Below are positions 1 through 8,699 of a stretch of DNA of 64,000 bases, piece by piece; within the stretch, counting starts at the first letter, position 1; each line of letters starts with the position of its first letter. A program made the position numbers and the translations under genes. The notes below the pieces were generated by a model. That model was not told the origin of the DNA. It searched no databases and worked only from the letters and a program-made list of their open reading frames with translations. The stretch covers positions 124,001 to 188,000 of the forward strand of contig NZ_VIRG01000053.1 of NCBI RefSeq assembly GCF_008107695.1. The letters are read 5' to 3'. Source of the stretch: Stappia sp. BW2 (lineage in GTDB: Bacteria; Pseudomonadota; Alphaproteobacteria; Rhizobiales; Stappiaceae).

Positions 1-210
1 TGGAACGACTATTTCTGGGCCGTGGTGCTGACGCAGGGCGTTGAAAGCCAACCCGTTACTGCAGGCATCACCTCCTTCAACGCCCAGTACCGCGCCGCCT
101 ACCACCTGATGAGCGCTGGCTCCATCGTGGCTGCCCTGCCGCCGGTTGCCATGTTCTTCCTGATGCAACGCCACTTTATCGCAGGCCTCACACTCGGAGC
201 CGTGAAATGA
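1..210 (+). CDS. Sugar ABC transporter permease, C-terminal fragment
   Basis: The window opens inside this reading frame, so only about 69 C-terminal residues are visible. They look like the end of a MalG-type (binding-protein-dependent) carbohydrate permease: a soluble stretch, one last hydrophobic helix (about VAALPPVAMFFLMQ) and the usual short cytoplasmic tail ending in LTLGAVK. The stop overlaps the ATG of the alpha-galactosidase (ATGA), so they share one mRNA and are probably translationally coupled. That context suggests import of galactosides such as melibiose, raffinose or lactose. The substrate is inferred from the neighbours, since the binding protein lies upstream of the window. 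Confidence 0.8.
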   Translation, partial: WNDYFWAVVLTQGVESQPVTAGITSFNAQYRAAYHLMSAGSIVAALPPVAMFFLMQRHFIAGLTLGAVK

Positions 211-2282
211 TCCGCAGCTGGCATCTTGGAGATGACAGACAGAGCCTGGTCCTGGCCAGCTTCGACAACCGATTGCCGGAAGCCGTCTACTGGGGGCCCG
301 CCCTTCCCACTGGCGAAAACCTGGAGAGGCTTTCGGCAGCCACGCTCGCCGATGTCACCGGCGGCATGGTCGACCGCAACGCCGGCCTGAGCCTGTGCCC
401 CGAAGCCTCAGAAAGCTTCCCCGGGCAAACCGGCCTCGCCGCCAGAAATGCAGCCGGCACCTCGCTCATGCCGTCTCTCCGCTTCGAACGCGAAGCCACG
501 ACCGAGCATGGGATGACCTTGGTTTTCACCGACAAGGCTCTCGACCTCGGTCTTGTCTTCGATCTGACCCTGACACCGAAAACTTCCCTGCTGAAATTGC
601 AGACACGGCTGGAGAGCGCGGACGAGATAACGGTCGACTGGCTGGCGGCACCTGTTCTACCGGTTCCGGCCCACACCGGTGAGATGATCGAATTCTCCGG
701 CCGCTGGTGCGCGGAATTCCTGACCCGCCGCGTGCCGTTTGCACCCGGCGCCCGCGTCCGCGACAACCGCACGGGCCGCACCGATCATGCGCATTTTCCG
801 GGCCTGATCGTCTGCGGCGCGGGAACGTCCAACACGGCAGGTGAAGCCTTCGCGTTTCACTACGGCTGGTCCGGTGGCCACAAGATGGTGGCCGAGGAAC
901 TTGCCGACGGCCGCCGCCAGGTCCAGTTCGGCCACGCCACCGCGAGCCTTCCAAGCGGCCGCCAATTCGTCAGCGCGCCGCTTTATGCCACCTATTCCGC
1001 CACCGGCTTCAACGGCGCTGCCGTAAGGTTCCAGCGCCATGTCCGCGATCACATCGTTCAGGCGGCCCGCACACCACGCCCGGTGCATTACAATTGCTGG
1101 GAAGCGGTCTATTTCAATCACGATCTTGAAGAACTCAAGGCCATCGCCTCCCAGGCGGCGGACCTGGGCGCCGAGCGCTTTGTCCTGGACGACGGCTGGT
1201 TTGGGCGCCGGGATGACGACACCTCGTCTCTCGGCGACTGGGTGATCGACACACGCAAACATCCGGATGGCCTCACCCCGCTGATCGACCATATCAAGGC
1301 GCTCGGCATGGAGTTCGGCATCTGGTTCGAGCCGGAGATGGTCAATGAGGACAGCGACCTCTACCGCACTCATCCGGACTGGGTCCTCGGTCACGCCGAC
1401 CAGATCCGCGGACGCCAGCAGCTTGTGCTGGACATGTCCCGCCAGGACGTCCGGGACTATCTTTATGCCCACATCGCCGATGTCTTGAAAAACAACGACA
1501 TCGGCTACATCAAATGGGACCACAACCGCATCCTGCCCATCGTCGATGCCCGGCAGGCAGAAGGCTTCTATGAGCTGGTCGACCGTTTGCGGGCAGACTT
1601 TCCCGACGTGGAAATCGAAAGCTGTTCTTCCGGCGGCGGGCGCATCGATTTCGGTGTTCTGCAACGCACGCACCGGGTCTGGCTCTCGGACAGCAACGAT
1701 GCGCTGGAGCGCCAGCGTATCCAGCACGATGCCGCCCTGTTCCTGCCGGCCAGCGTAACCGGCTCTCATGTTGGCCCCCGTCACTGCCATACCTCCGGCC
1801 GCACGCTGGACATCCGCCTGCGCGCCTGGACCGCGGCTCAACGCCATATGGGCTTCGAGATGGACCCGCGAGAGTTGACGGAGGCCGAAGCCGATACGCT
1901 GCGCACAGTGACGAGCTGGTGGAAGGCCAACCGGGACTGGATGATGCAAGCGGATATCCTGCGGCTCGACAGCGCGGACCCGGCAGTGATTGCAGAACAG
2001 CAGCTTTCACGGGACGGCAGCCAATTTGTTGCCTTCGCCGCACTGACGCGCCCAAGCGACCAAATCCTGCCGCGCCCATTGAGGCTGACAGGACTGGACC
2101 CGCAAGCCAGATACAGGATAAGCCTCGTCAATCGGGACGAAGCACCTGGACTGTCTCGCGGAGCCCCGCTCCTGAAACATCAAGACCTTGAAGCCAGTGG
2201 ACAATATCTGATGTCCCACGGGCTCACATTCCCCTGGCGGTTCCCCGAAACGGTCTGGGTTGTAGAAGGCAAACGTCTTTGA
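207..2282 (+). CDS. Alpha-galactosidase, glycoside hydrolase family 36
   Basis: This 691-residue protein has the usual GH36 length and order: N-terminal beta-sandwich, central TIM barrel, short C-terminal beta domain. Barrel motifs visible are DDGWFGRRDDD (about 330-340), IKWDHNR with the likely nucleophile Asp438, and SDSNDALER with the likely acid/base Asp498. The 60-residue spacing matches GH36 enzymes. It should release terminal alpha-1,6-galactose from melibiose- or raffinose-type sugars. There is no signal peptide, so it acts in the cytoplasm after uptake. It overlaps the upstream permease by 4 bp and heads a galactose-catabolic operon. Its stop codon lies inside a 20-bp palindrome that may be an operator. 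Confidence 0.93.
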   Translation: MIRSWHLGDDRQSLVLASFDNRLPEAVYWGPALPTGENLERLSAATLADVTGGMVDRNAGLSLCPEASESFPGQTGLAARNAAGTSLMPSLRFEREATTEHGMTLVFTDKALDLGLVFDLTLTPKTSLLKLQTRLESADEITVDWLAAPVLPVPAHTGEMIEFSGRWCAEFLTRRVPFAPGARVRDNRTGRTDHAHFPGLIVCGAGTSNTAGEAFAFHYGWSGGHKMVAEELADGRRQVQFGHATASLPSGRQFVSAPLYATYSATGFNGAAVRFQRHVRDHIVQAARTPRPVHYNCWEAVYFNHDLEELKAIASQAADLGAERFVLDDGWFGRRDDDTSSLGDWVIDTRKHPDGLTPLIDHIKALGMEFGIWFEPEMVNEDSDLYRTHPDWVLGHADQIRGRQQLVLDMSRQDVRDYLYAHIADVLKNNDIGYIKWDHNRILPIVDARQAEGFYELVDRLRADFPDVEIESCSSGGGRIDFGVLQRTHRVWLSDSNDALERQRIQHDAALFLPASVTGSHVGPRHCHTSGRTLDIRLRAWTAAQRHMGFEMDPRELTEAEADTLRTVTSWWKANRDWMMQADILRLDSADPAVIAEQQLSRDGSQFVAFAALTRPSDQILPRPLRLTGLDPQARYRISLVNRDEAPGLSRGAPLLKHQDLEASGQYLMSHGLTFPWRFPETVWVVEGKRL

Positions 2283-2297
2283 GTAACGTTACTCAAA
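2278..2297. promoter_or_regulatory. 20-bp perfect palindrome, probable LacI/GalR-type operator
   Basis: TTTGAGTAACGTTACTCAAA is a perfect 20-bp palindrome with a central CG, the form typical of LacI/GalR-family operators. It overlaps the alpha-galactosidase stop codon and ends 46 bp before the dehydrogenase ATG. It is not a terminator, as it has no loop and no T tract. I infer an internal operator for a second promoter serving the genes from the dehydrogenase onward. No LacI-type gene lies beside this operon in the window. Confidence 0.6.
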
Positions 2298-2343
2298 ACG
2301 AACGGATTTCGGCTTCGGCCACCAAAACAATTGAGGAAGTGCC

Positions 2344-3108
2344 ATGAACGCAACATACCCGGATCTCGACAATGCATCGGTTTTCATCACCGGTGGCGGC
2401 TCCGGCATCGGCGCGGCGCTCACCGAGGGTTTCCTTCGGCAGGGAGCGAAAGTCGCCTTTGTGCAGCGCTCGGATGCCGCTGCCTTTTGCGATGAGATGG
2501 AGCAGAAATACGGCCGCCGTCCGTTGTTCCTGCCCTGTGACATCACCGATATGACCGCCCTCAAGGCCGCAATGGATCAGGCAGCCGAGGCCCATGGCCC
2601 GATCACGGTTCTGGTCAACAATGCCGCCAACGACAAACGACACAAGACCGAGGAGGTCGACGAGGCGTTCTGGGACTGGTCCGTGGCGATCAACCTGAAG
2701 GCCTATTTCTTTGCCTGCCAGCATGTGGTGGCCGGCATGCGTGCTGCCGGCGGCGGCTCGATCGTCAATTTCTCTTCCATTTCCTACATGATGGGCAACG
2801 CGGGCTATCCGGTCTACACCACCGCCAATTCCGGCATCAACGGCATGACCCGCAGCCTTGCCCGCGAGTTCGGCCCGGGAAACATCCGCGTCAACGCAAT
2901 CGCCCCGGGCTGGGTTCTGACCCAGAAGCAGAAGGACATGTGGGTGACGCCCGAAGGCCTGGCGGCACATATCGACCGGCAGTGCCTCAAGGTTGAACTG
3001 CAGCCGGAAGACATGGTCGATCCGGTGCTGTTCCTGGCCTCCAGAACCAGCAAGGCCATGACCGGCCAGGCGCTGGTCGTGGATGGCGGCGTGGTGGTGA
3101 CGGGATGA
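2344..3108 (+). CDS. SDR-family sugar dehydrogenase (probable galactose 1-dehydrogenase)
   Basis: This 254-residue classical short-chain dehydrogenase has TGGGSGIG at 16-23 (NAD(P) binding), NNAA near residue 93, the catalytic Ser near 145, Tyr158 and the C-terminal IRVNAIAPGW motif. Its position between alpha-galactosidase and DgoK suggests oxidation of D-galactose to galactonolactone, the first De Ley-Doudoroff step. Oddly, the YxxxK motif reads Y158-T-T-A-N162, with Asn in place of the usual Lys. The codon is a clear AAT. Either this subfamily tolerates the change or activity is altered. The ATG follows a GAGGAAGTGCC ribosome-binding site, and the stop overlaps dgoK by 4 bp. Other SDR substrates such as arabinose or fucose remain possible. 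Confidence 0.85.
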   Translation: MNATYPDLDNASVFITGGGSGIGAALTEGFLRQGAKVAFVQRSDAAAFCDEMEQKYGRRPLFLPCDITDMTALKAAMDQAAEAHGPITVLVNNAANDKRHKTEEVDEAFWDWSVAINLKAYFFACQHVVAGMRAAGGGSIVNFSSISYMMGNAGYPVYTTANSGINGMTRSLAREFGPGNIRVNAIAPGWVLTQKQKDMWVTPEGLAAHIDRQCLKVELQPEDMVDPVLFLASRTSKAMTGQALVVDGGVVVTG

Positions 3109-4025
3109 CCACGCCCCCAAAAGCAGCGTGGATCGCAGCGGATTGGGGCACCACCAATCTGCGCATCTGGGCGCTTGACGAAACCGGCGGCATCCTGGCC
3201 CATCGCAGCTCGGACAAGGGCATGGGCCGGTTGGAGAAACAGGACTACGAGCCTGCCCTGATCGAACTGGTCGCAGATCTGCTGAAGGAGGACGTGGCCA
3301 CCCCGGTGATCGTCTGCGGCATGGCCGGATCCCGTCAGGGCTGGGCTGAAGCCCCCTATATGGCCACCCCCTGCGCGCCGCCGTCGATCCGCAATGCCAC
3401 CCGGGTGGAGGCAGCCGACCCGCGTCTGGATGTGCGCATCCTGCCCGGCATCAAGCAGCTTACGCCCCCCGATGTCATGCGCGGCGAAGAAACCCAGATC
3501 GCCGGGTTCCTCGCGGACAATCCCGGCTATACCGGCACTCTGTGTCTGCCTGGAACGCACACCAAGTGGGTCGCCCTCAAGGACGGACGGATCGAGCGGT
3601 TTCGCACGTTCATGACGGGAGAAACCTTCGCCCTTCTGTTCAGTCACTCGGTACTGCGGCACGGCCTGTCGTCCGACGACCTGGACAATGCTGCCTTTGC
3701 TGCAGCCGCTGAACACAGTTTCCATGCGCCCGAAATGCTGACGGCTGATCTGTTCGGCGTACGCGCCGCCGGTCTGGTGGCGGATCTCGCCCCGGCGCAG
3801 GCCAGTGGCAGACTGTCGGGCCTTCTCATAGGCGTCGAACTTGCTGCCGTCAGCCGGGATTTCGATCTCGGCAATACCGCCCTTCTGGGCAGCGACAAGA
3901 TCGTCGGCGCCTATCGCGCCGCCTTGACCCAGGTTGGCTACGCCTCCAGACAGCTCGACGCGCAAACCATCACCTTGAAGGGCCTGACCCTGGCCTATTC
4001 CTCCTACGAACCGGAGCATTCATGA
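3105..4025 (+). CDS. dgoK: 2-dehydro-3-deoxygalactonokinase
   Basis: The 306-residue product matches DgoK, which phosphorylates 2-keto-3-deoxygalactonate with ATP in the De Ley-Doudoroff pathway. The N-terminal [15 protein letters not shown] (about 10-24) is the phosphate-1 loop of the ASKHA sugar-kinase fold. The central LPGTHTKWV and FMTGE segments are typical of DgoK. It is embedded in an operon by 4-bp overlaps (ATGA) at both ends, with the SDR dehydrogenase upstream and the KDPGal aldolase downstream. The kinase-aldolase order is the common one and supports the assignment. Confidence 0.92.
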   Translation: MTTPPKAAWIAADWGTTNLRIWALDETGGILAHRSSDKGMGRLEKQDYEPALIELVADLLKEDVATPVIVCGMAGSRQGWAEAPYMATPCAPPSIRNATRVEAADPRLDVRILPGIKQLTPPDVMRGEETQIAGFLADNPGYTGTLCLPGTHTKWVALKDGRIERFRTFMTGETFALLFSHSVLRHGLSSDDLDNAAFAAAAEHSFHAPEMLTADLFGVRAAGLVADLAPAQASGRLSGLLIGVELAAVSRDFDLGNTALLGSDKIVGAYRAALTQVGYASRQLDAQTITLKGLTLAYSSYEPEHS

Positions 4026-4636
4026 GCCGTAACCTGATTGCCATTCTGCGCGGTCTGACCCCGGACGAAGCCCTGCCCGTTACCGAATGTCTGATAGCCG
4101 CCGGCATCACCCGCATCGAAGTGCCGCTCAACTCGCCGGATCCGCTTGTCAGCATTTCAGCGATGGCCAAGAGCTTCTCTTCAAAGGCGGAAATCGGCGC
4201 CGGCACCGTGCTCGCCCCCGAGCAGGTGCAAGACGTCAAGAACGCAGGCGGCACGCTGATCGTGTCACCCGACTGCAATCCGGACGTCATCAAGGCAACG
4301 AAAACCGAAGGCATGTCCTCCTTTCCCGGGGTGATGACTCCGAGCGAGTGCTTCACGGCTCTGCGCAGCGGCGCCAATGGCCTCAAGTTCTTTCCCGCTT
4401 CGCTCATTGGTCCGGACGGTCTGAAGGCGATGCTGGCCGTGTTGCCAAAGGGTACCCCCACTTATGCGGTCGGCGGTGCCGGTCCGGACAATTTCGGCGA
4501 CTGGATCAAGGCCGGGGCCACAGGTTTCGGCATCGGGACAGCTCTGTTCAAACCCGGCCTCAGCGTTGCAGACGTCAGCGACCGGGCCGAAAAAATCGTC
4601 GCCGCCTATGACGCGGCCTTTGCAGCATCCAGGTGA
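4022..4636 (+). CDS. dgoA: 2-dehydro-3-deoxy-6-phosphogalactonate aldolase
   Basis: This 204-residue class I aldolase belongs to the KDPG/KDPGal family. It cleaves 2-keto-3-deoxy-6-phosphogalactonate to pyruvate and glyceraldehyde 3-phosphate. Visible motifs are [12 protein letters not shown] near the N terminus (acid/base Glu), GAGTVL in the middle and GLKFFPAS, in which Lys122 should form the Schiff base. It overlaps dgoK by 4 bp and sits 4 bp before the lactonase. The strict pairing with DgoK favours KDPGal over KDPG as substrate. Confidence 0.92.
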   Translation: MSRNLIAILRGLTPDEALPVTECLIAAGITRIEVPLNSPDPLVSISAMAKSFSSKAEIGAGTVLAPEQVQDVKNAGGTLIVSPDCNPDVIKATKTEGMSSFPGVMTPSECFTALRSGANGLKFFPASLIGPDGLKAMLAVLPKGTPTYAVGGAGPDNFGDWIKAGATGFGIGTALFKPGLSVADVSDRAEKIVAAYDAAFAASR

Positions 4637-4640
4637 TTTC

Positions 4641-5480
4641 ATGAGCACAGTTTTCGACGAGCGTCAGTGCACCCTTGGTGAGGGACCGCTGTGGCACCCC
4701 GAACGCCAGCAATTGTTCTGGTTCGACATCCTGAACAAGCGGCTGCTCAGCCGCGACAACGGCACCGAGAAAACCTGGCAGTTCGATGAATATGTCTCTG
4801 CTGCCGGCTGGGTGAGCCAGGCCGAGCTGCTGATCGCAAGTTCTTCCAAACTGTTCCTCTTCAATCTGGAAACTGAAGCCTCCGCAAAGATCTGCGATCT
4901 GGAAGCCGACAATGCGGTAACGCGCTCCAACGACGGCCGGGCCGACCCCAGGGGCGGCTTCTGGATCGGCACCATGGGTATTGGCGCCGAAAAAGGCGCC
5001 GGATCGATCTATCGCTACTACGAGGGCGAACTGCGCAAGCTGTTTTCCGGTATCACCATTTCCAACGCCATCTGTTTTTCGCCGGATGGAACCACGGCCT
5101 ATTTCGCCGACACCGACGCATTGACCATCCAGCAGGTCTCTCTGGACGCCGAGGGCTGGCCTGCCGGCACGCCGACCCTGTTCACAGACCTTTCGGCAGA
5201 CGGCTTCGACCCGGACGGTGCTGTGGTCGACAGCGAGGGCTTTCTTTGGAATGCCCATTGGGGCGCGAACCATGTCGCCCGCTATTCGGCGGACGGCAAA
5301 TTCGCCGAGGCGGTTTCCATGCCCGCAAAACAGGTCTCTTGCCCGGCGTTCGGCGGCGCGGATCTGCAGACCCTCTTCGCCACATCCGCTGCCGACGGCC
5401 TGACTGGCGAGGACGAAGGCAAGACCTATTTTGCACAGGTGAAGGTTCGTGGGCAGAGCGAGCACAGGGTCGTGCTGTAA
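4641..5480 (+). CDS. SMP-30/gluconolactonase-family sugar lactonase
   Basis: The 279-residue protein is a six-bladed beta-propeller lactonase of the SMP-30/LRE family. It should hydrolyse the galactonolactone made by the upstream dehydrogenase. Family features seen are LGEGPLWHPERQQLFWFDI at the start (metal-ligand Glu), the SNDGRADPRGGFWIGTM segment (Asn and Arg ligands), ISNAICFSPDG, and DPDGAVVDSEGFLWNAHWG carrying the catalytic Asp. The frame stays open upstream, but ATG 4641 is preferred: it lies 4 bp after the dgoA stop, follows AGGTGATTTC, and gives the family's usual N terminus (MSTVFDERQCTLGEGP). Confidence 0.9.
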   Translation: MSTVFDERQCTLGEGPLWHPERQQLFWFDILNKRLLSRDNGTEKTWQFDEYVSAAGWVSQAELLIASSSKLFLFNLETEASAKICDLEADNAVTRSNDGRADPRGGFWIGTMGIGAEKGAGSIYRYYEGELRKLFSGITISNAICFSPDGTTAYFADTDALTIQQVSLDAEGWPAGTPTLFTDLSADGFDPDGAVVDSEGFLWNAHWGANHVARYSADGKFAEAVSMPAKQVSCPAFGGADLQTLFATSAADGLTGEDEGKTYFAQVKVRGQSEHRVVL

Positions 5481-5613
5481 CGGCTGCAACCCCTGACATC
5501 ACAGGATTTCCGACGTGCGCTTTCCCCGCCTCCGTGGGACCGACAAACAAACTCCGGCAACGCATCGCTCCTCGCATGTGGGTTGCCGAACCATCAGGCA
5601 GTGAGCACCCATC

Positions 5614-7515
5614 ATGAAACGCACTCTTGGCACCTGCTATTATCCGGAACACTGGCCGGAAGAGATCTGGGAAGCCGATGCCCGCCGCATGGCGGAAACC
5701 GGGCTGACATGGATCCGCATCGGTGAGTTCGCCTGGTCGCGTCTCGAGCCCCGCCCGGGTGAGCTGCACTTCGACTGGCTGGACCGGGCCATAGAAACCC
5801 TGGGACGCGCCGGACTGAAGGTCGTGCTCGGCACACCAACCGCGACGCCGCCGCGCTGGGTTGTCGACAAGCATCCGGACATGGTCGCTGTTGATGCCGA
5901 CGGCAAACCGCGCAAGTTCGGCTCCCGCCGTCATTACTGCTTTTCACACGAGGGCTATCGTCAGGAGAGCGACCGGATCGTAAAGCTTGTCGCCGAGCGT
6001 TACGGCAACAATCCGCATGTCGCCGCCTGGCAGACCGACAACGAATATGGCTGCCACGATACGATCCTCTCCTATTCGGAGGCCGCCCGAAAAGCGTTCC
6101 GGATCTGGCTGAAGGAGCGTTACGGCTCCATCGAGGCACTCAACCGGGCCTGGGGCAACGTCTTCTGGTCGATGGAATATCTCTCCTTCGGCGAGATCGA
6201 CCTGCCCAACCTCACGGTGACAGAACCGAACCCGTCGCACACGCTTGCCTTTCGGCGGTTCTCGTCCGATCAGGTGGTGACCTTCAACAAGCGCCAGGTC
6301 GATATCATCCGGGCACATTCCAGCGCCCCGATCAGCCACAACTACATGGGCCGGGTCACCGATTTCGATCACTTCAAGGTTGGCGACGATCTCGAGATCG
6401 CTACCTGGGACAGCTACCCGCTCGGCTTTCTGGAAGACCGTGTCGGCGCGGATGATGCCCATCAGCGGGCCTTCATGCGCCAGGGCGATCCGGACTTCCA
6501 GGCGTTCCACCACGATCTTTACCGAGCCGTCGGCAAGGGCCGCTGGTGGGTGATGGAACAACAGCCGGGACCGGTGAACTGGGCTCCGCACAATCCCGCT
6601 CCATTGCCGGGCATGATGCGGCTCTGGGCCTGGGAGGCTTATGCCCACGGCGCGGAAGCCGTCTGCTATTTCCGCTGGCGCCAGGCACCCTTCGCGCAGG
6701 AACAGATGCATGCCGGCATGCTGCGCCCGGACAATGCCGATGCGCCGGCGCTGCTCGAAGCCCGCAAGGTCGCCGACGAATTGCGCGATGCACCTGACGT
6801 CTCGTCCCCAAAGGCACCCGTTGCACTGATCTTCGACTATGACGCGGATTTCGCCTGGGCCACGCAACCCCACGGCAAGGGACTTTCCTACTTCCAGCTC
6901 GTTTTCGACACCTACAAGGCGCTGCGCAAGCTCGGGCTTTCGGTCGATATCCTACGCGGTGAAACCCGTGACTTTTCCGGCTACAAGATCGTTGCCCTAC
7001 CCGGCCTCATCTACGTGCCGCAGGATCTGAAACAGGCGCTGTTGGAAACCGAAGCCCTGGTGGTGATGGGCCCGCGCACCGCCGCCCGCAATGCCGACAT
7101 GGTCATTCCCGTGCCATTACCACCCGACATGCCCGGTCTTGATCTTGCTGTCTCACGTGTCGAAAGCCTGCGCCCGGACATGCCGATGCTGCTCAAGGGG
7201 GGTGGCGCCTTCACCGGTTACCGTGAAGAACTGGAAGGCGCCGGCGAAGTCATACTGGAACTGGAAGACGGCCAACCCGCCGCCTACCGACAGGAGCATC
7301 TCGTCTATCTCGGCGGCTGGGGTGAGGAAACCGCGCTAAAGCGGCTTTACGCCATGCTGTGCGAGGAAGCCGGGATCGACACGCTCGACCTTGCCGGCGG
7401 CCTCCGCTGCAGAACAACCGACGGCCTCAGGATCTGGACCAACTATGGCGCGGACCCTGCCGAAACACCGGCCGGGCAGATCGAAGCTGCAGGGGTGTTG
7501 TTCGAGAAGCTCTGA
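5614..7515 (+). CDS. Beta-galactosidase, glycoside hydrolase family 42
   Basis: The 633-residue protein is a GH42 beta-galactosidase, an intracellular enzyme that splits lactose and plant beta-galactosides. Its N terminus (GTCYYPEHWPEEIWEADARRM) is the classic GH42 opening. The acid/base is Glu144 in QTDNEYG and the nucleophile is Glu315 in VMEQQPGPVNW. The C-terminal third holds the glutamine-amidotransferase-like trimerisation domain and a small beta domain. It closes the galactoside operon after a 133-bp gap with only a weak ribosome-binding site, so it may have some independent control. With the alpha-galactosidase it lets the cell take galactose from both anomers. Confidence 0.93.
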   Translation: MKRTLGTCYYPEHWPEEIWEADARRMAETGLTWIRIGEFAWSRLEPRPGELHFDWLDRAIETLGRAGLKVVLGTPTATPPRWVVDKHPDMVAVDADGKPRKFGSRRHYCFSHEGYRQESDRIVKLVAERYGNNPHVAAWQTDNEYGCHDTILSYSEAARKAFRIWLKERYGSIEALNRAWGNVFWSMEYLSFGEIDLPNLTVTEPNPSHTLAFRRFSSDQVVTFNKRQVDIIRAHSSAPISHNYMGRVTDFDHFKVGDDLEIATWDSYPLGFLEDRVGADDAHQRAFMRQGDPDFQAFHHDLYRAVGKGRWWVMEQQPGPVNWAPHNPAPLPGMMRLWAWEAYAHGAEAVCYFRWRQAPFAQEQMHAGMLRPDNADAPALLEARKVADELRDAPDVSSPKAPVALIFDYDADFAWATQPHGKGLSYFQLVFDTYKALRKLGLSVDILRGETRDFSGYKIVALPGLIYVPQDLKQALLETEALVVMGPRTAARNADMVIPVPLPPDMPGLDLAVSRVESLRPDMPMLLKGGGAFTGYREELEGAGEVILELEDGQPAAYRQEHLVYLGGWGEETALKRLYAMLCEEAGIDTLDLAGGLRCRTTDGLRIWTNYGADPAETPAGQIEAAGVLFEKL

Positions 7516-7539
7516 AGAAACAACGGCCTCACCCTGAAA

Positions 7540-7566
7540 GGGGTAAGAGAACCAAGCTCTTCCCCC
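7540..7566. terminator. Hairpin between convergent genes
   Basis: GGGGTAAGAG and CTCTTCCCCC can pair (one mismatch) around a 7-nt loop, 25 bp after the beta-galactosidase stop. There is no T tract, so it is at best a weak or Rho-assisted terminator for the galactoside operon, facing the convergent DsbA-like gene. Confidence 0.35.
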
Positions 7567-7723
7567 TCCCCGTCTTTGCAGGACTCGCCCCTGCAATCCA
7601 TGCCGTGACAGCACCTCAAACAGCGGCCCGACGAGTCGGAACGAAACGGCATGGACGCCATGGTCGAACCATGGCTTGACGAAGAAATTGGACGATCTAC
7701 TGGGTATCTCTAAGGCTGTGCCG

Positions 7724-8401
7724 TCAGGCCGCCTTGCCCCTCGTCAGCTCGGTGATGATTGCCGCGAAATTGTCGACGCCCTGTGCCCCTGAAACCAGGT
7801 GCTGACGTTCGAAGACGACCGCCGGAACGCCGTGGATGCCGTTGCCGGTCCAGAAGGCTTCTTCCGCGCGAACGACCTCGGCAAAACGACCATCTTTTAG
7901 AACGGCGAGGGCTTCGACGCGGTCCAGGCCGACGCTTTCTGCCACATCCGCCAGCACTTGGTCGTCGTGAACGTCCTTCTGGTCGTGGAAGTAGACCTGG
8001 AACAGCGCCATTTTCAACGCATGTTCCTTGCCGCTCTCACCAGCCCAATGGATCAGCTGATGCGCCTTGAATGTGTTCACCATGCGCATGTCGTCGGTGA
8101 ACCTGAAGTCGAAACCAAGGCTTGCGCCCAACTCCGTCAGCCGGTCCCGCGCCGCCTGGGATTGCTCTGCGCTGGAGCCGTATTTGCGCATGATATGCTC
8201 GCGCAGGTTTTCTCCTTCGGCCACCATGTCCGGATTAAGCTCGAACGGGTGCCACTTGATGGCAGCGGAAACCCCCGTGCGGGCAATCGCCTGTTCAAGC
8301 TGCTTGAAGCCGACGATGCACCACGGGCAGACCACGTCTGACACGATATCGATCTGAAGAACATCGTCGAGGCCGGTCGTGTCGGTGTCTTGTGAAGTCA
8401 T
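7724..8401 (-). CDS. DsbA-family (FrnE-like) oxidoreductase
   Basis: The 225-residue product is a DsbA-fold thiol oxidoreductase of the FrnE/2-hydroxychromene-2-carboxylate isomerase group. The active site is C25-P-W-C28 in SDVVCPWCIVGFKQLE. The C-terminal GIHGVPAVVFERQHLVSGAQ contains the cis-Pro loop seen in FrnE. No signal peptide is present, so it acts in the cytoplasm, likely in disulfide or oxidative-stress handling. The start at 8401 is preferred over a longer upstream frame because a clean CAAAGGAGCTAAC ribosome-binding site precedes it. It follows iolG and the second Gfo/Idh gene on this strand but has a 298-bp gap and need not belong to inositol metabolism. Confidence 0.87.
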   Translation of the reverse strand: MTSQDTDTTGLDDVLQIDIVSDVVCPWCIVGFKQLEQAIARTGVSAAIKWHPFELNPDMVAEGENLREHIMRKYGSSAEQSQAARDRLTELGASLGFDFRFTDDMRMVNTFKAHQLIHWAGESGKEHALKMALFQVYFHDQKDVHDDQVLADVAESVGLDRVEALAVLKDGRFAEVVRAEEAFWTGNGIHGVPAVVFERQHLVSGAQGVDNFAAIITELTRGKAA

Positions 8402-8699
8402 GTTAGCTCCTTTGCCGGCGCTCTCAGCCGGGGTCTGGCAAGCACCATTGTCTGTCTTTCCCTGCATATAGGAGCCACAGCCGGGCAGGAAAAGGCGACG
8501 CTTACCAGCGGACTGCTGCATTTTCCGATCAAACAGCAGCCTTCCCGCCCTCCTTCGAAGGATGTGATCGCCTTTCGGCGGCGGTGCCCAGCCGCGGTCC
8601 ATGTCCTCGGCTCGATCCCCACACCGGTCGACCTGCATGATTTCGAACAGGGTTTCGGATCGCGCCCGCATGGCATTGAGACAGGCGGTGCCTGCCTCG

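Noticed and set aside
657..1949. 430-codon open frame on the minus strand opposite the alpha-galactosidase
   Set aside because: It is the antisense shadow of a well-conserved GH36 gene in GC-rich DNA and has no recognisable motif.
4464..4640. Upstream extension of the lactonase frame into dgoA
   Set aside because: It overlaps dgoA in another frame, and the SMP-30 family N terminus begins at 4641.
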